Assembly (NCBI GenBank): GCA_963844435.1 | Contig: CAWJOG010000006.1 | Span: 124,001 to 188,000, forward strand | Direction: 5' to 3' | Origin: JBDSLU01 sp963844435 | GTDB lineage: Bacteria; Acidobacteriota; Vicinamibacteria; Vicinamibacterales; Vicinamibacteraceae | DNA length: 64,000 nucleotides | Shown: positions 22,741-36,139 of the stretch, piece by piece | How positions within the stretch are numbered: position 1 is the first letter of the stretch | Layout of the letters: each line of letters starts with the position of its first letter | The notes under the pieces: generated by a model | The model's database searches: none | What the model saw: the letters and a program-made list of their open reading frames with translations, nothing else | What the model was told of the DNA's origin: nothing | Program-made: the position numbers and the translations under genes

Positions 22741-25700
22741 ATGGACATGACACGCATTCGCACGCTGCTCGCAGCCCTCATCATCGTCGCCTCAGGGGCA
22801 GACACCGTTTCGGCGCAAGGCATGGCGCTGATCACGTCGCGGACGCCGTCGCGCGGCGACGCCGCCGGCGGCACGACGGTGGAGCTCCTGGGCACCGGCT
22901 GGTTCTCCTTCGCGACCACCGTGGCCATGAGCGGCGCGGGACCGCAGCCGACCAACGTGGTCGTCGACGCGAACGGCCGCCGCCTGACGTTCGTCACGCC
23001 GCCCCGCCCGGCCAGCCTGACTGGCTACGTCATCACGGTGACCTCGGGCTCCACCGTCCGGACCACCAACTACTTCTACGTCGCCAAGGTCCGGAGCGGC
23101 GTGCCGGGCGCCCGCAAGCCGGCGTTCAGCTACGATGGCCGCTACGTGGCGTTCGAATCGCGCTTCGCCCTGACGCCCGGCGACACCAACGGGCTGGTCG
23201 ACATCTACGTGCGGAACCGGCTCACTGGCGCGGTGCGCCGGGTCAGCGTCGCGTCGGGCGGCGGGCAGGCGCTCGGCGGCGAGAGCGGCAGCCCGGCGAT
23301 CAGCGCGACCGGCCGCTTCATCGCGTTCCAGTCGCGTGCGACCAACCTCGTGCCCGGCGACACCAACGGCCTGGTGGACATCTTCCTGCACGATCGCGAC
23401 GCGGACGGCGACGGCATCTTCGACGAGACCGGCGGGGTCGTGACCGAGCGCGTCAACATGGGCCTGACGACCGGCCCGGTGTCCCTGCCGACGCAGGCCG
23501 TCGGCGGCGCCAGCACGCGATCCCGTGGTGAGCGGCAACGGCCGCTACATCGCCTATCAGTCCGCGGCCACCAACCTGCTCGGCGCCGGCGACACCAACC
23601 AGAAGCTCGACATCTTCGTCTTCGACCGCCAGCGGCGCGTGACGCACCGGGTCAGCACCAACGCCAACCTCGTCGAGGCGGACGACCACAGCCGCAACCC
23701 GGCGATGAGCCTGAGCGGCCGCTTCGTCGTCTTCGAGTCGTTCGCCGACAACCTCGCCGGCGGCAACCCGGGGACGCCGCTCGTGCCGATCTCCGACATC
23801 TTCCTGCACGATCGCGACACCGACGGGGATGGCGTCTTCGACGAGAGGGGCGGCATCGATACCCAGCTCGTCAGCGCCAACCGGTGCCAGCAGAACCTCA
23901 CCAACCACAGCATCGAGCCGTCGATCACCTACGACGGCCGCTTCGTCGTGTTCGCGACGGTGGCCGGCAACGCCAAGGTGGACGAGATCTGCAACTCGCA
24001 GGATTTCAACCGCGCCCGCGACATCTTCATCTGGGACCGCCAGCTCGGCACGGTCACGCGTCGCCTCAGCGAGGACGGCCAGGGCGAATTGCCCGGCGCC
24101 AGCGGCGCGCCGATCATCAGCGGCAACGGCAACCTGCTGCTGTTCCGGACGCAGGCGGTGAACAGCGGCGGCCCGTCCGCGCCAGGCAGGACTGTGGCGA
24201 GCGCGGTCGTCGACACCGCCGTCTCCGGCGACGGCAAGTCGACCACCGGTGAGGTCCCGTCGCCCACGACCGATACGCCGCCGCCGGCCGACGTGCCGCC
24301 GCCGCCGCCGACCGGGAGCACCGAGGATCCGGCCACCAGCGGCGACGGCAACACCACCGGCAACACCACCGAGCCGGACCCCGGCACAGGCGAGGCCGAG
24401 CCCGTCGTCGAGGTCGAGGAGCTGCCGGAAGACGAGGATGGCACGCCGTCGATCGGTGCGCTCTCGCCATCGTCCGGGACCACGGTCGGGGGCAACGACG
24501 TGGAGATCTGGGGCGCGAACTTCCAGCCGGGCGGCCAGACGACGGTGCGATGGAACGGCGCGTCGATTCCCTTCACCTTCGTCAACAGCGCGCTCGTCCG
24601 CGTCACCGCGCCACCGTCGCCGACGGGCTTCGACGGGCCGGTCAGCGTCCGCGTCGTGGTCAACCTCGAGGCCAGCAACGAGGTCGAGTACAACTACGTC
24701 GGCGGCCTGATCACGCCGACGATCACGTCGCTGAACCCGGCGAATCCGTCCGGCCCGGTCACCGGCGGCACGCAGGTCATCATCGCCGGCTCGGGCTTCA
24801 GCGGGCCCAGCGTCCGGTTCGGTGCCCAGGTCGGCACCATCACGAATGCCAACGCCAACTCGATCACGGTGAACGCGCCAGCCGCTGCGGCAATCGGGCC
24901 CGTGTCGATCGTGGTCCAGAACAGCAACGGGACGACGGCCGTGGCGAGTGTGCCGTTCATCTACACCTTCGCCCCGCCCGTCGGCGCACCGATCGTGCAG
25001 CCGCTCGTGCCGGCCAACGGGCCGGTCACCGGCGGCACCGCCATCACCATCACCGGCACGCAGTTCGCGCCCGGCGCGACGGTCACGGTCGGCGGCGTGC
25101 CGGCGACCGACGTGCAGGTGTTCGAGCAACACCCAGATCGTCGCGGTCACGCCGGCTGGCGCGGAAGGCCCCGCGGACGTCGTCGTGACCAACGTCAACG
25201 GCCCGTCGGCGCCGCGGACGTTCGTCTACGATCCCCTCGCCGCGCCGGTGCTGACCTGCGCCCTCGGCGCCGGCAACGACGGCGACACCGACGGCGTGTC
25301 GGACGCTTTCGAGCTCCAGTTCGGCCTCGATCCGGCCGACGGGACCGACGGCGCGCTCGACAGCGACGCCGACGGCCGCACCAACGCCCAGGAGTGCGCC
25401 GACCTGACGCATCCGCGCGGACTCTTCACGCGCTATCTGGCCGAGGGCGCCACGGGCTCGTTCTTCGACACCCGCGTGGTGCTCGCCAACCCGGCGGCGA
25501 CACCGGCCCGCGTGCTGTTCCGCTTCCTGACGCAGTCCGGCCAGGTCGTGCGCCACTTCCTGCTCATTCCGGCGACGTCCCGCCGCACCATCGACCTGGG
25601 GCTCCTCGCCGGCCTCCTCTCGGCCAACGTGTCGACCGTCATCGAGTCGGACGTGCACGTGGTGGTCGATCGCACGATGCGCTGGGATCAGGTCTCCCGC

Positions 25701-26756
25701 GGCGGCGCGCACGCCGAGTCGAGCTCGCCGGCGCCGTCGTTGACGTGGTATCTGGCCGAGGGCGCGACGCACGGGGCGTTCAGCCTGTTCTACCTGATCC
25801 AGAACCCGAGCCAGACACAGTCGGCGCAGGTGCGCATCAGGTACCTGCTGCCGGCAGGGGCCCCGATCGAGCAGGACGTGACCGTCGCACCGAACACGCG
25901 TGCGACGGTGCAGGTCGACGACCAGCCGGGGCTGGGGGCGACCGACGTCTCCGGCGTCGTGCAGAGCCTGAACGGGGTGCCGATCATCGTCGAGCGCGCG
26001 ATGTACTCCTCGGCGGCGGGCCTGTTCGCTGCCGGCCATGGCAGCGCCGGCGTGACGAGCCCGTCGCTGCAGTGGTTCTTCGCCGAGGGGGCGACCGGAT
26101 CCTTCTTCGATACGTTCGTGCTGCTGGCCAACCCGAACGCGTCCGTGGCCGAGGTCACCGCGACCTACCTGAGGCCGTCCGGTCAGACGATCACCCGCGA
26201 CTACACGCTCCAGCCGAACAGCCGCACGACGATCAACGTGCAGGAGCAGAGCCCGCAGCTCGACGCGACGGCGGTGTCGGTCCAGCTGGCATCGACGAAC
26301 GGTGTGACGTTCCTGGCCGAACGTTCGATGTGGTGGCCGCACGGCCAGGCGTGGATTGAAGCGCACAACGCCGCCGGCGCGACGACGACCGGCATCAAGT
26401 GGGCGGTGGCCGATGGGGAAGTCGGCCTGCTGCCCGAGGACACCGCGACGTTCCTGCTCGTGGCCAACACCGCCGCCGTGGCGGCCACGGTCCGGGTCAC
26501 GCTGCTATTCGAGACCGGCGCTTCGATCAGCCAGGACTTCAACGTCCCGGGCAACGCGCGGTTCAACGTGCCGGTGCTGCCGTCCGACCTGCCGGCCAGC
26601 GCCACCTACATGCGCGTGCCGCGCGGGACGCGGTTCAGCGCGGTGGTGGAGAGCCTGGGCGCGACGCCGATCGTCGTCGAGCGGGCGATGTACTGGAACG
26701 CCAACGGCCAGCTCTGGGCCGCGGGCTCGGACCTGCTGGCGACGAAGCTGCAGTAG
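22741..26756 (+). CDS. Large secreted IPT/TIG, beta-propeller and repeat protein; two apparent +1 frameshifts
   Basis: Corrected for two extra bases (about 23518 and 25124) this is one 1337-residue protein. Order: signal peptide (TLLAALIIVASGADTVSAQG); an IPT/TIG-like domain; six TolB/PD40-type propeller blades, each with a motif like SYDGRYVAFES and many with GDTNGLVDIFLHDRD; a Pro/Thr-rich linker (PPPADVPPPPPTGST); three IPT/TIG domains (GPVTGGTQVIIAGSGF, GPVTGGTAITITGTQF); a thrombospondin-3-like, probably calcium-binding stretch near residue 845 (DGDTDGVSDAFELQFGLDP, DSDADGRTNAQE); and four repeats of about 107 residues beginning near 896, 1002, 1111 and 1219 (LAEGATGSFFDT, then LANP, then VERAMY). 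It is probably exported to the envelope or outside. The function is unknown; similar repeat proteins are familiar from Acidobacteria. Confidence 0.75.
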
Positions 26757-26760
26757 GTGG

Positions 26761-26785
26761 CGGCGGTCCCGACTCGGGACTGCCG
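26761..26785. terminator. Hairpin between convergent genes
   Basis: CGGCGGTCCC and GGGACTGCCG form a ten-pair stem (one G-U) around the loop GACTC, in the 53-base gap between the stop codons of the secreted protein gene (+) and the kinase gene (-). There is no T-run, so it may be a bidirectional or Rho-assisted terminator. Confidence 0.5.
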
Positions 26786-26809
26786 CGGCGCCCGCACGCG
26801 AGCGGCGGG

Positions 26810-29553
<2,744 letters not shown>

Positions 29554-29557
<4 letters not shown>

Positions 29558-31106
29558 GGGGTACGCGTCATGTCGAGGGCGGCGTCGAGGAGCGACTGCG
29601 CGGCGGTGACGTCGCCGGCTTCGAGTCGCCGTCTCGCGCGGGAGAGATAATGCGCCACTTCGTCATCGCGACGCATGGGGCGGGGTTCCGGTTCGCCGAA
29701 GCTCTCGGGCGGTCGGCCGTCGTCCTCGGGCGTTCGTGCCGGTCCGTCGTGCGGGCCGGCGTCGTCGGGCGCGGGCACATCGCGTTCGAGGGACCGCAGC
29801 AGCTCCTGCGCCTCGCGCCAGCGGCCGGCGGAGATGGCGGCGCGCACGCCGCCGACGTGGGCGCGGATGACGTCCGTGATCACCCGCGACGCGCCCTGGG
29901 CGCGGGCCGCGTCGCGGGCGGCGACGGTCTGGCGGTAGTGGAGCAGCGCGGCGTCGACGTCGGGGTGCGGTCCGAGCGCCTCGAGCCGGCGGATCGCGGC
30001 GGCGAAGCGTCCCTCGTAGGCGTCGCGCTCGGCCGCCGCCAGCGCTTCCACGACGTCCGCCTTGAATCCGAGGCCCCGGGCTCAGCCCCGGGCTCAGCTC
30101 CGACGTGGGCTCGTGGCGTGGCTCCGAGCCCGGCCCAGAGACCGGCTCTTCGCCAGACTTGGCGAGCGGCTCCGCCGTGGGGCGCTTCGCCGGAGCCCGG
30201 CCGGCCCTCCCTCGACCTCGGGCCGCGACCGTGCCGCGTCCGACCAGGTCGTTGCGACGTCTCGGCCGCGTGGACGCGCTGGCCGACCCGCGACAGGTCC
30301 GACCGCATCGCCTCCAGATCGGGGTAGCGGCGCTCGACCGACTTCTCGAGCGCGCGGTCGACGATCGCCGGCAGCGCCGGGTCGATGCCGGGCATCAGGG
30401 CGGCGAGCGGCTGGGGAGACTCGTTCAGCACCTTCAAGAGAATCGACTGCTGTGTCTCTCCACTGAAGGCCTGACGGTAGGTGAGGAGCTCGTACAGCAC
30501 CAGCCCGACGGAAAAAATGTCGCTCCGCTGGTCCGACGCCCGCCCGACGACCTGCTCCGGGGACATGTAGTTCGGCGTCCCCATGAGCATCTGGCCCTGC
30601 AGCCCCGGGTCGGCGTCGACCCGGCCGGCGACGCCGAAATCGAGGACCTTCAGGACCCCCGAGTCGCGGCTGATCATCAGGTTGGCCGGCTTGACGTCGC
30701 GGTGGACGATGCCGTGCCGGTGGGCATAGGCCAGGCCGACGCAGACCTGCTCCATCAAGGCGATCCGCCGCGACAGCGTCAGCGGCGCGCGACGGTGGAC
30801 GAGCTGGCCGAGGGTTTCACCGGCGATGAACTCCATCGCGATGAACGGCTGATCCTCGTGGGCGCCGACGTCGTAGATCGTGACGATGTTGGGGTGCTGG
30901 AGCCGGGCCGCGAGCCGTGCCTCGCGCAGGAACCGCTCCCGCAGGTCGTCGCTGTCGACCCGCAGGACCTTGAGGGCGACCTCGCGCTCGGTCACTGGGT
31001 CGAACGCCAGATAGAGCACGCCCATGCCACCGTGCGCAATGCGCTCACGGAGCTGGTAGCGGCCGATTGTCGCGGGTTGCGCGGCCAATGTGCCGATTAT
31101 ACTCAC
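29554..31106 (-). CDS. Second Ser/Thr protein kinase (PknB type), two apparent +1 frameshifts
   Basis: The kinase domain is complete in one frame: IGRYQLRERIAHGGMGVLYL, VALKVLRVD, HRDVKPANLMISRD, DFGVAG, GTPNYMSPEQVVGR. It is close to the downstream kinase. The helical tail (MEALAAAERDAYEGRFAAAI, ending DMTRTP) is two frames away. Extra bases near 30240-30255 and near 30067-30072 would join them through a Pro/Glu/Ser-rich linker (KSGEEPVSGPGSEPRHEPTS), for 516 residues. No transmembrane segment is seen. The start is uncertain: GTG at 31106 gives SIIGTLAAQPATIGRYQ, but a TATAAT lies inside its first codons, so TTG at 31088 may be used. Its TGA overlaps the ATG of the next kinase, so the two are coupled. 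Confidence 0.8.
31096..31103. promoter_or_regulatory. Overlapping -10 boxes between divergent genes
   Basis: TATACT reads rightward at 31098-31103, towards the TraB-like gene (GTG 31164), and TATAAT reads leftward at 31101-31096, towards the kinase gene. A -35-like TTGCGC at 31077-31082 is 15 bases from the rightward box. If both are used the two promoters exclude each other. Motif evidence only. Confidence 0.35.
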
Positions 31107-31163
31107 CGGCCCCCGTCGCCGGCCGCCAGGCGGCCGGCCGCAGACAGGCAAGGAGTTATCGCC

Positions 31164-32276
31164 GTGTTCCGACGTGCTTCCGTCCTCCTCGTGGCCGCTG
31201 CGTTCGCGCTCGGCGGGTGCTCGCGCCAGGCCGCGGACGCTCCGGCCGCGCGGACGACCGCCGCGGGTCCCGTCGAGGTGGCCAGCGTCGGCGACGCCGC
31301 CACACCGGCCCCCGAAGGGGACGCCACCGCTCCGGCCTCGGCTGGCCCCGCAGCCGACGAGGCCGGCGCTGCGGAAGCGGCCTGGAATGCCATGGCCGCC
31401 GGCAGCGGCGCCGCCGGCAAGGGTCCGTTCCTGTGGAGGGTCGAGGGCCGCGCCCCGCTCGCCCCGCTGTATCTATTCGGCACCATCCACGTGCCCGACG
31501 ACCGCGTCCTGGCGCTGCCCCCGTCCGTCGTCAAGGCGTTCGGCGAGGCGTCAGCGGTCTACACCGAGATCCCGATGGATAGCGCCACGCAGATGGGCAT
31601 CATGGGCAAGGTGATGCTGCCCGACGGCACCCAGCTCTCGGACGTCATCGGCCAGCCGCTCTACGACCGGATGACCGCCGCCGCCGGCAAGGCGCTCGGC
31701 GCCGAGCACGCCGGGATGGGGGCGATGCTCGGCCCGGTGTTCCAGCGGATGAAGCCGTGGGCGGCGATGTCGCAGCTGTCGCTGCTCGAGTTCCTGCCCG
31801 AGATGTTGGCCGGCAAGCAGCCCCTCGACTCGATGCTCTACGCGCGCGCGCAGTCCGACGGCAAGAAGGTCGGCGCGCTCGAGACGCCCGACGAGCAGAT
31901 CGCGGTGTTCGAGAGCTTCACCACGCGCGAGCAGATCCGGATGCTCGAACTGACGCTGGACGAGATCGAGCGGGTCAAGCCCGGCGAGCGGACGCAGACC
32001 CAGGCGTTGATCGACGCCTACCTGTCCGGCGACATGGCCGTCGTGTCGGAGGTGATGGAGGATGCCATGGCCGGCGATCGGGCCCTGATGGCCCGCTTCC
32101 GGGACATCGCCATCACCCGCCGCAACAACCACATGACCGAGCGGATCCTGGCGCTGCGCCGGGAGCAGCCGTCGACGGTGTTCTTCGTCGCCGTCGGCAC
32201 GGCCCACTACGCCGGCCCGACCGGTATCGTGGCCCAGCTGCAGAAGGCCGGCCTGAAGGTTTCGCGCGTGCCTTGA
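31164..32276 (+). CDS. TraB/GumN family lipoprotein
   Basis: The 370-residue protein belongs to the TraB/GumN group, related to a metallohydrolase-like fold whose members include pheromone-shutdown and Tiki-like proteins. The N-terminus is a lipoprotein signal (SVLLVAAAFALGGCSRQ, lipobox LGGC), followed by an Ala/Pro-rich tether of about 60 residues. The domain shows the two family motifs: YLFGTIHVPDD near residue 100 and FVAVGTAHYAGPTGIVAQL near the end. GTG at 31164 is the start, with AAGGAG ten bases upstream. The enzyme activity and target are not established for most members. It stands alone, divergent from the kinase pair. Confidence 0.85.
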   Translation: MFRRASVLLVAAAFALGGCSRQAADAPAARTTAAGPVEVASVGDAATPAPEGDATAPASAGPAADEAGAAEAAWNAMAAGSGAAGKGPFLWRVEGRAPLAPLYLFGTIHVPDDRVLALPPSVVKAFGEASAVYTEIPMDSATQMGIMGKVMLPDGTQLSDVIGQPLYDRMTAAAGKALGAEHAGMGAMLGPVFQRMKPWAAMSQLSLLEFLPEMLAGKQPLDSMLYARAQSDGKKVGALETPDEQIAVFESFTTREQIRMLELTLDEIERVKPGERTQTQALIDAYLSGDMAVVSEVMEDAMAGDRALMARFRDIAITRRNNHMTERILALRREQPSTVFFVAVGTAHYAGPTGIVAQLQKAGLKVSRVP

Positions 32277-32302
32277 GCTGATCAGCTTGCCGCCCCGCGT
32301 GA

Positions 32303-32358
32303 GGCGCCGCGGCGCGCCCAGCGCCGCGAATCAGCAGCCGAACGCGCCAGAAGGCGGC
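32303..32358 (+). repeat. REP-like palindromic element, copy 1
   Basis: This 56-base element resembles 51748-51803 closely: a shared GGCGCCGCGGCGCGCC core with CGCGGCGC-GCCCA-GCGCCGCG as an eight-pair hairpin, then AATcAGCAGcCG and CAGAAGGCGGC. It lies in the gap after the TraB-like gene and may also act in transcript ending. Confidence 0.7.
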
Positions 32359-32394
32359 CCGCGGCCGCGCGTGAGAGCGCAGTCGGCAACAAAC

Positions 32395-32400
32395 TATAAT
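32395..32400 (+). promoter_or_regulatory. -10 box giving a possibly leaderless M16 peptidase mRNA
   Basis: A perfect TATAAT ends eight bases before the ATG at 32408, so transcription would start at or next to the start codon. No ribosome binding site fits between. No good -35 was found, so this is tentative. Confidence 0.45.
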
Positions 32401-32407
32401 CCGGGGC

Positions 32408-33940
32408 ATGTCCCGGATCTTCCGCTCGATTGTCCTGACGGGCGCGGTGATGGCGGCGCCAGGCTGGCTGTCCGACGCTTCCGCCCAGAATCTCGCCTCG
32501 TTCGAGGCACGCACGACCGTGCACGTGCTGCCGAACGGGTGGACGTTCATCATCTGCGAACGCCCCGGCGCGCCGGTCTTCTCCTTCGCCACCCAGGCCG
32601 ACGTCGGCGCGGCCCAGGATCCGAAGGGCCAGACCGGCATGGCGCACATGTCCGAGCACATGGCGTTCAAGGGCACGCGCGTCATCGGCACGACCGACTG
32701 GGCCAAGGAAGGCCCGGCGCTCGAGAAGATGGACGCCGCCTACATGGCGTGGCAGAAGGCCAAGGACGCGCGCGGCGCCGACCAGAAGGAGGTCGAGACC
32801 CTCCAGAAGGCCTTCGAGGCGGCCCAGGCGGACGCCCAGCAGTACGTCAAGCCGAACGAGTTCGACGAGCTGGTCAGCCGCGAGGGCGGCGTCGGCATGA
32901 ATGCCGGCACCAGCTCCGACGCGACGACCTACTACTACTCGCTGCCCGCGAACAAGTTCGAGCTGTTCGCCTACCTCGAGTCGGAGCGCTTCTCGAAGCC
33001 GGTGTTCCGCGAGTTCTACAAGGAGCGCGACGTCGTCATCGAGGAGCGGCGGCTGCGCACCGAGAGCCAGCCGACCGGCCGGCTGGTCGAGCGCTTCATC
33101 AACGCCGCCTTCACCGCGCACCCCTACGGCAACGCGCCGATCGGCTACCGCAGCGATCTCGAGCGCTACACGATGAGCGACTCGCTGGCGTTCTTCGACA
33201 AGTACTACGGCCCGTCGAACCTGGTGACGGCGATCGTCGGCGGCATCAAGGCCAAGGAGATCATCCCGATCATCGACAAGTACTTCGGGCGGATTCCGGC
33301 CCGGCCGAAGCCGGAATCGCTGCGCACCATCGAGCCGGTGCAGACCGCCGAGACGGTGCTGACGATGCGCGATCCGGCGCAGCCGATCTACCTCGAGGGC
33401 TACCACAAGCCGGCGGCCACCGATCCAGCCGAGCCCGCCTTCGACGCCATCTCCGACGTGCTGACGCGCGGCCGGACCTCGCGGCTCTATCGCCTGCTCG
33501 TGCGCGACAAGCAGCTCGCCGTCGCCATCCAGGGCGGCGGCGCGTTCCCCGGCGCCAAGTATCCGCACCTGTTCATCCTGTACGCGGTGCCGGCGCGCGG
33601 CGTGAAGACCGAGGCGGTGGTCGAGGCCATGCGTCCCGAGCTCGAACGGCTGAAGACCGAGGACCTCACCGACGAGGAGATGGCCCGCTTCAAGACGCGG
33701 GCGAAGGCCGACCTGATCCGCTCGCTCGACTCGAACGAGGGGCTGGCCGAGAACCTCGCCAACTACCACACGCTGTTCGGTGACTGGCGCGAGCTGTTCC
33801 GCTACGTCGATCGCCTCGACGCGCTGACCAAGGCCGACGTGCGCAAGGCGGCGACGGCGACCTTCGTCGACGCCAACCGCACGGTCGGCAAGATCGAGAC
33901 CGCCACAGCCACCGCCTCGGCTCCGGGAGCTTCGCGATGA
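32408..33940 (+). CDS. M16 family zinc metallopeptidase, catalytic partner
   Basis: The 510-residue protein has a signal peptide (SIVLTGAVMAAPGWLSDASA) and the inverted zinc motif of M16 peptidases, HMSEH in GMAHMSEHMAFKGT, with a downstream Glu expected in EFDELVSREGGVGMNA. A helical insert of about 60 residues (WQKAKDARGADQKEVETLQK) sits between them. The second, inactive M16 half-domain follows (VLTRGRTSRLYRLLVRDKQL). It is probably periplasmic and degrades peptides. Its TGA overlaps the ATG of the next gene, which encodes a second M16 chain without the zinc motif; such pairs are usually heterodimers. Confidence 0.92.
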   Translation: MSRIFRSIVLTGAVMAAPGWLSDASAQNLASFEARTTVHVLPNGWTFIICERPGAPVFSFATQADVGAAQDPKGQTGMAHMSEHMAFKGTRVIGTTDWAKEGPALEKMDAAYMAWQKAKDARGADQKEVETLQKAFEAAQADAQQYVKPNEFDELVSREGGVGMNAGTSSDATTYYYSLPANKFELFAYLESERFSKPVFREFYKERDVVIEERRLRTESQPTGRLVERFINAAFTAHPYGNAPIGYRSDLERYTMSDSLAFFDKYYGPSNLVTAIVGGIKAKEIIPIIDKYFGRIPARPKPESLRTIEPVQTAETVLTMRDPAQPIYLEGYHKPAATDPAEPAFDAISDVLTRGRTSRLYRLLVRDKQLAVAIQGGGAFPGAKYPHLFILYAVPARGVKTEAVVEAMRPELERLKTEDLTDEEMARFKTRAKADLIRSLDSNEGLAENLANYHTLFGDWRELFRYVDRLDALTKADVRKAATATFVDANRTVGKIETATATASAPGASR

Positions 33941-36139
33941 GCCGCCTGCACCGCTTCGCCATCCTGTCCGCGGTCGCCGCGCTGGCCGTGACCGCGGCCG
34001 CTCCGCCGGCCGTGGCGCAGGTCACCAAGCCGTCCGAGATCACCTATCCGCCGCTGCCCGCGTTCCAGGCGCCGAAGGCGACCCGGTTCGTGCTGCCGAA
34101 CGGCCTGGTGGTGATGGTCATCGAGGACCACGAGCTGCCCCTCGTCAACGTCACCGCGCGCATCCGCACCGGATCGCTCCTCGAGCCCGCCGAGAAGATC
34201 GGGCTCGCCGGCCTGGTCGGCACGGTGCTGCGCAGTGGCGGCACCGCGACGCGCAAGCCGGATGCGCTCGACGAGTTCCTCGAAGCGCGCGCCGCCTCGA
34301 TCGAGAGCAGCATGAGCGCCGACTCGGCGTCGGCGTCGATGAGCGCGCTGAAGGCCGACACGCCGGCGATCATGGAGGCCTTCGCCGACGTGATCCGCAA
34401 CCCGGCCTTCGATCCCGATCGCCTGAAGATCGCGCTGACCGCCGTCACCAGCGGCATCGCGCGGCAGAACGACAACCCGCAGGGCATCACCCAGCGCGAG
34501 TTCTCGAAGGTCATCCAGGGCGCCGACTCGCCGTTCGGCCGGACCACCACCTACGCCTCGATCGGCGCCGTCACCCGCGACGACCTGCTGGCGTGGCACA
34601 AGAAGTACTTCCACCCGAACCGCACGATCGTCGGCGTCGTCGGCGACATCACCGTCGCCGAGGCGCGCGCGCTCGTCACCAAGGCCTTCGGCGACTGGCC
34701 GAAGGGGCCGGCGGTGGCCGACACCTGGCCGGTGCCGCGCACGCACGCCGCAGCCCGGCGTCTTCGAGGCGGTCAAGGACGACTCGACGCAGTCCTTCGT
34801 CGCCGTCGGCCATCAGGGCGAGCTGCTGCGCACCAGCCCCGACTACGTCCCGGTGACGGTGATGAACGAGGTACTGGCCGGCGGCTTCACCTCGCGTCTG
34901 TTCGGCAAGATCCGCACCGAGCTGGGCCTGGCCTACTCGGTCGGCGGCAGCGTCAACTCGAACTGGACGCGGGTGGCGCCGTTCCAGATGCAGATGAGCA
35001 CGCGCGCCGACGCCACGGTGCAGGCGATCGAGGCGCTCATCGCCGAAGCCAAGGCGCTGGCGACGACGAAGCCGGCGACCGATGCCGAGCTGAAGCTCGC
35101 CAAGGACTCGATCCTCAACTCGTTCGTGTTCAACAACGACGAGGCGTCGGAAGTGCTCGGCCAGCAGCTCGCCTTCGAGTACTACGGCCAGCCGCTCGAC
35201 TGGCTCGATCGCTACCGCGCCGCGGTGGAGAAGGTGACGGCCGCCGACGTCGCGCGCGTGGCGGCGAAATACATCCACGCCGATCGGCTCAGCATCGTGG
35301 TCGTCGGGCCGAGCGAAGGCCGCGACAAGCCGCTGTCCGCGCTCGGCACGGTCAAGACGCTCGACATCACGATTCCCCCGCCGCCCGGCTCCGCGCCCGC
35401 TGGCGCGGGCGCTTCGGCGGGCAAGCCCGGTTCGTCGGCGGGCGCCGCACCATCCGCCGACGCCAAGGCGAAGGGCCAGACCCTTCTCGCCAAGGCCGTC
35501 GACGGGTTCGGTGGGGCGGCCGCGCTCGACGGCGTCACGAGCTACGTCGCGAACGGCCAGACGATGGTGAAGACGCCGCAGGGCGAGTTCACGCTGCAGA
35601 CCAAGGAGACGCTGGTCCCGCCGGATCGCTTCCGGCAGGACATGACCTTGCCGATGGGGCAGATGGCGGTGGTCATCGCCGGCCCCGAGGCGTTCATGAT
35701 CACGCCGCAGGGCGAGCAGCCGATGCCGGCGTCGATGCGCCAGCAGGCCGAGGAGCAGCTCGCGCACGTGCCGCTGCTGCTGCTCCGGCAGCGCACGCAG
35801 CCCGGCTTCGAGGCCGCGGCGGCCGGGGAAGGCAAGAGCGGGGACACCGCGACGGCGCTCCTCGCCATCACCTTCAAGGGCCGGACGAGCACGTTCGGCA
35901 TCGACCCGCAGAGCGGACGCGTGTTGACCGTGTCGTTCCGCGGCGCCGGGCCGGACGGCGTCCCCGGCGACATGGTCCACACCTTCAGCGATTTCCGCCC
36001 GGCCGGCGGCTTGACGGTGGCGTTCGCGCAGTCCACGACGCTGAACGGCGAAAGCAGCGCCACGAGCACCCTGTCCGCGGTGACCATCAACGCGGCCGTC
36101 GACGACGCCCTGTGGAAGCGGAAGAGCGCGACACCGTGA
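33937..36139 (+). CDS. M16 family peptidase-like subunit without the zinc motif; apparent +1 frameshift
   Basis: After a signal peptide (FAILSAVAALAVTAAAPPAV) come two M16 half-domains: FVLPNGLVVMVIEDHELPLV, where GLAGLVGTVLRSGGT replaces HxxEH, and then MNEVLAGGFTSRLFGKIRTE with LGLAYSVGGSVNS. So this is a partner or processing subunit rather than an enzyme. The frames join if one base near 34750 is removed (restoring AQPGVFEAVKDDSTQSFVAV). Beyond residue 500 an extra domain of about 200 residues (LAKAVDGFGGAAALDGVTSY and later TPQGEFTLQTKETLVPPDR) resembles LolA-like or lipoprotein-sorting folds. The corrected protein has 733 residues. Its stop overlaps the next start. Confidence 0.85.
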
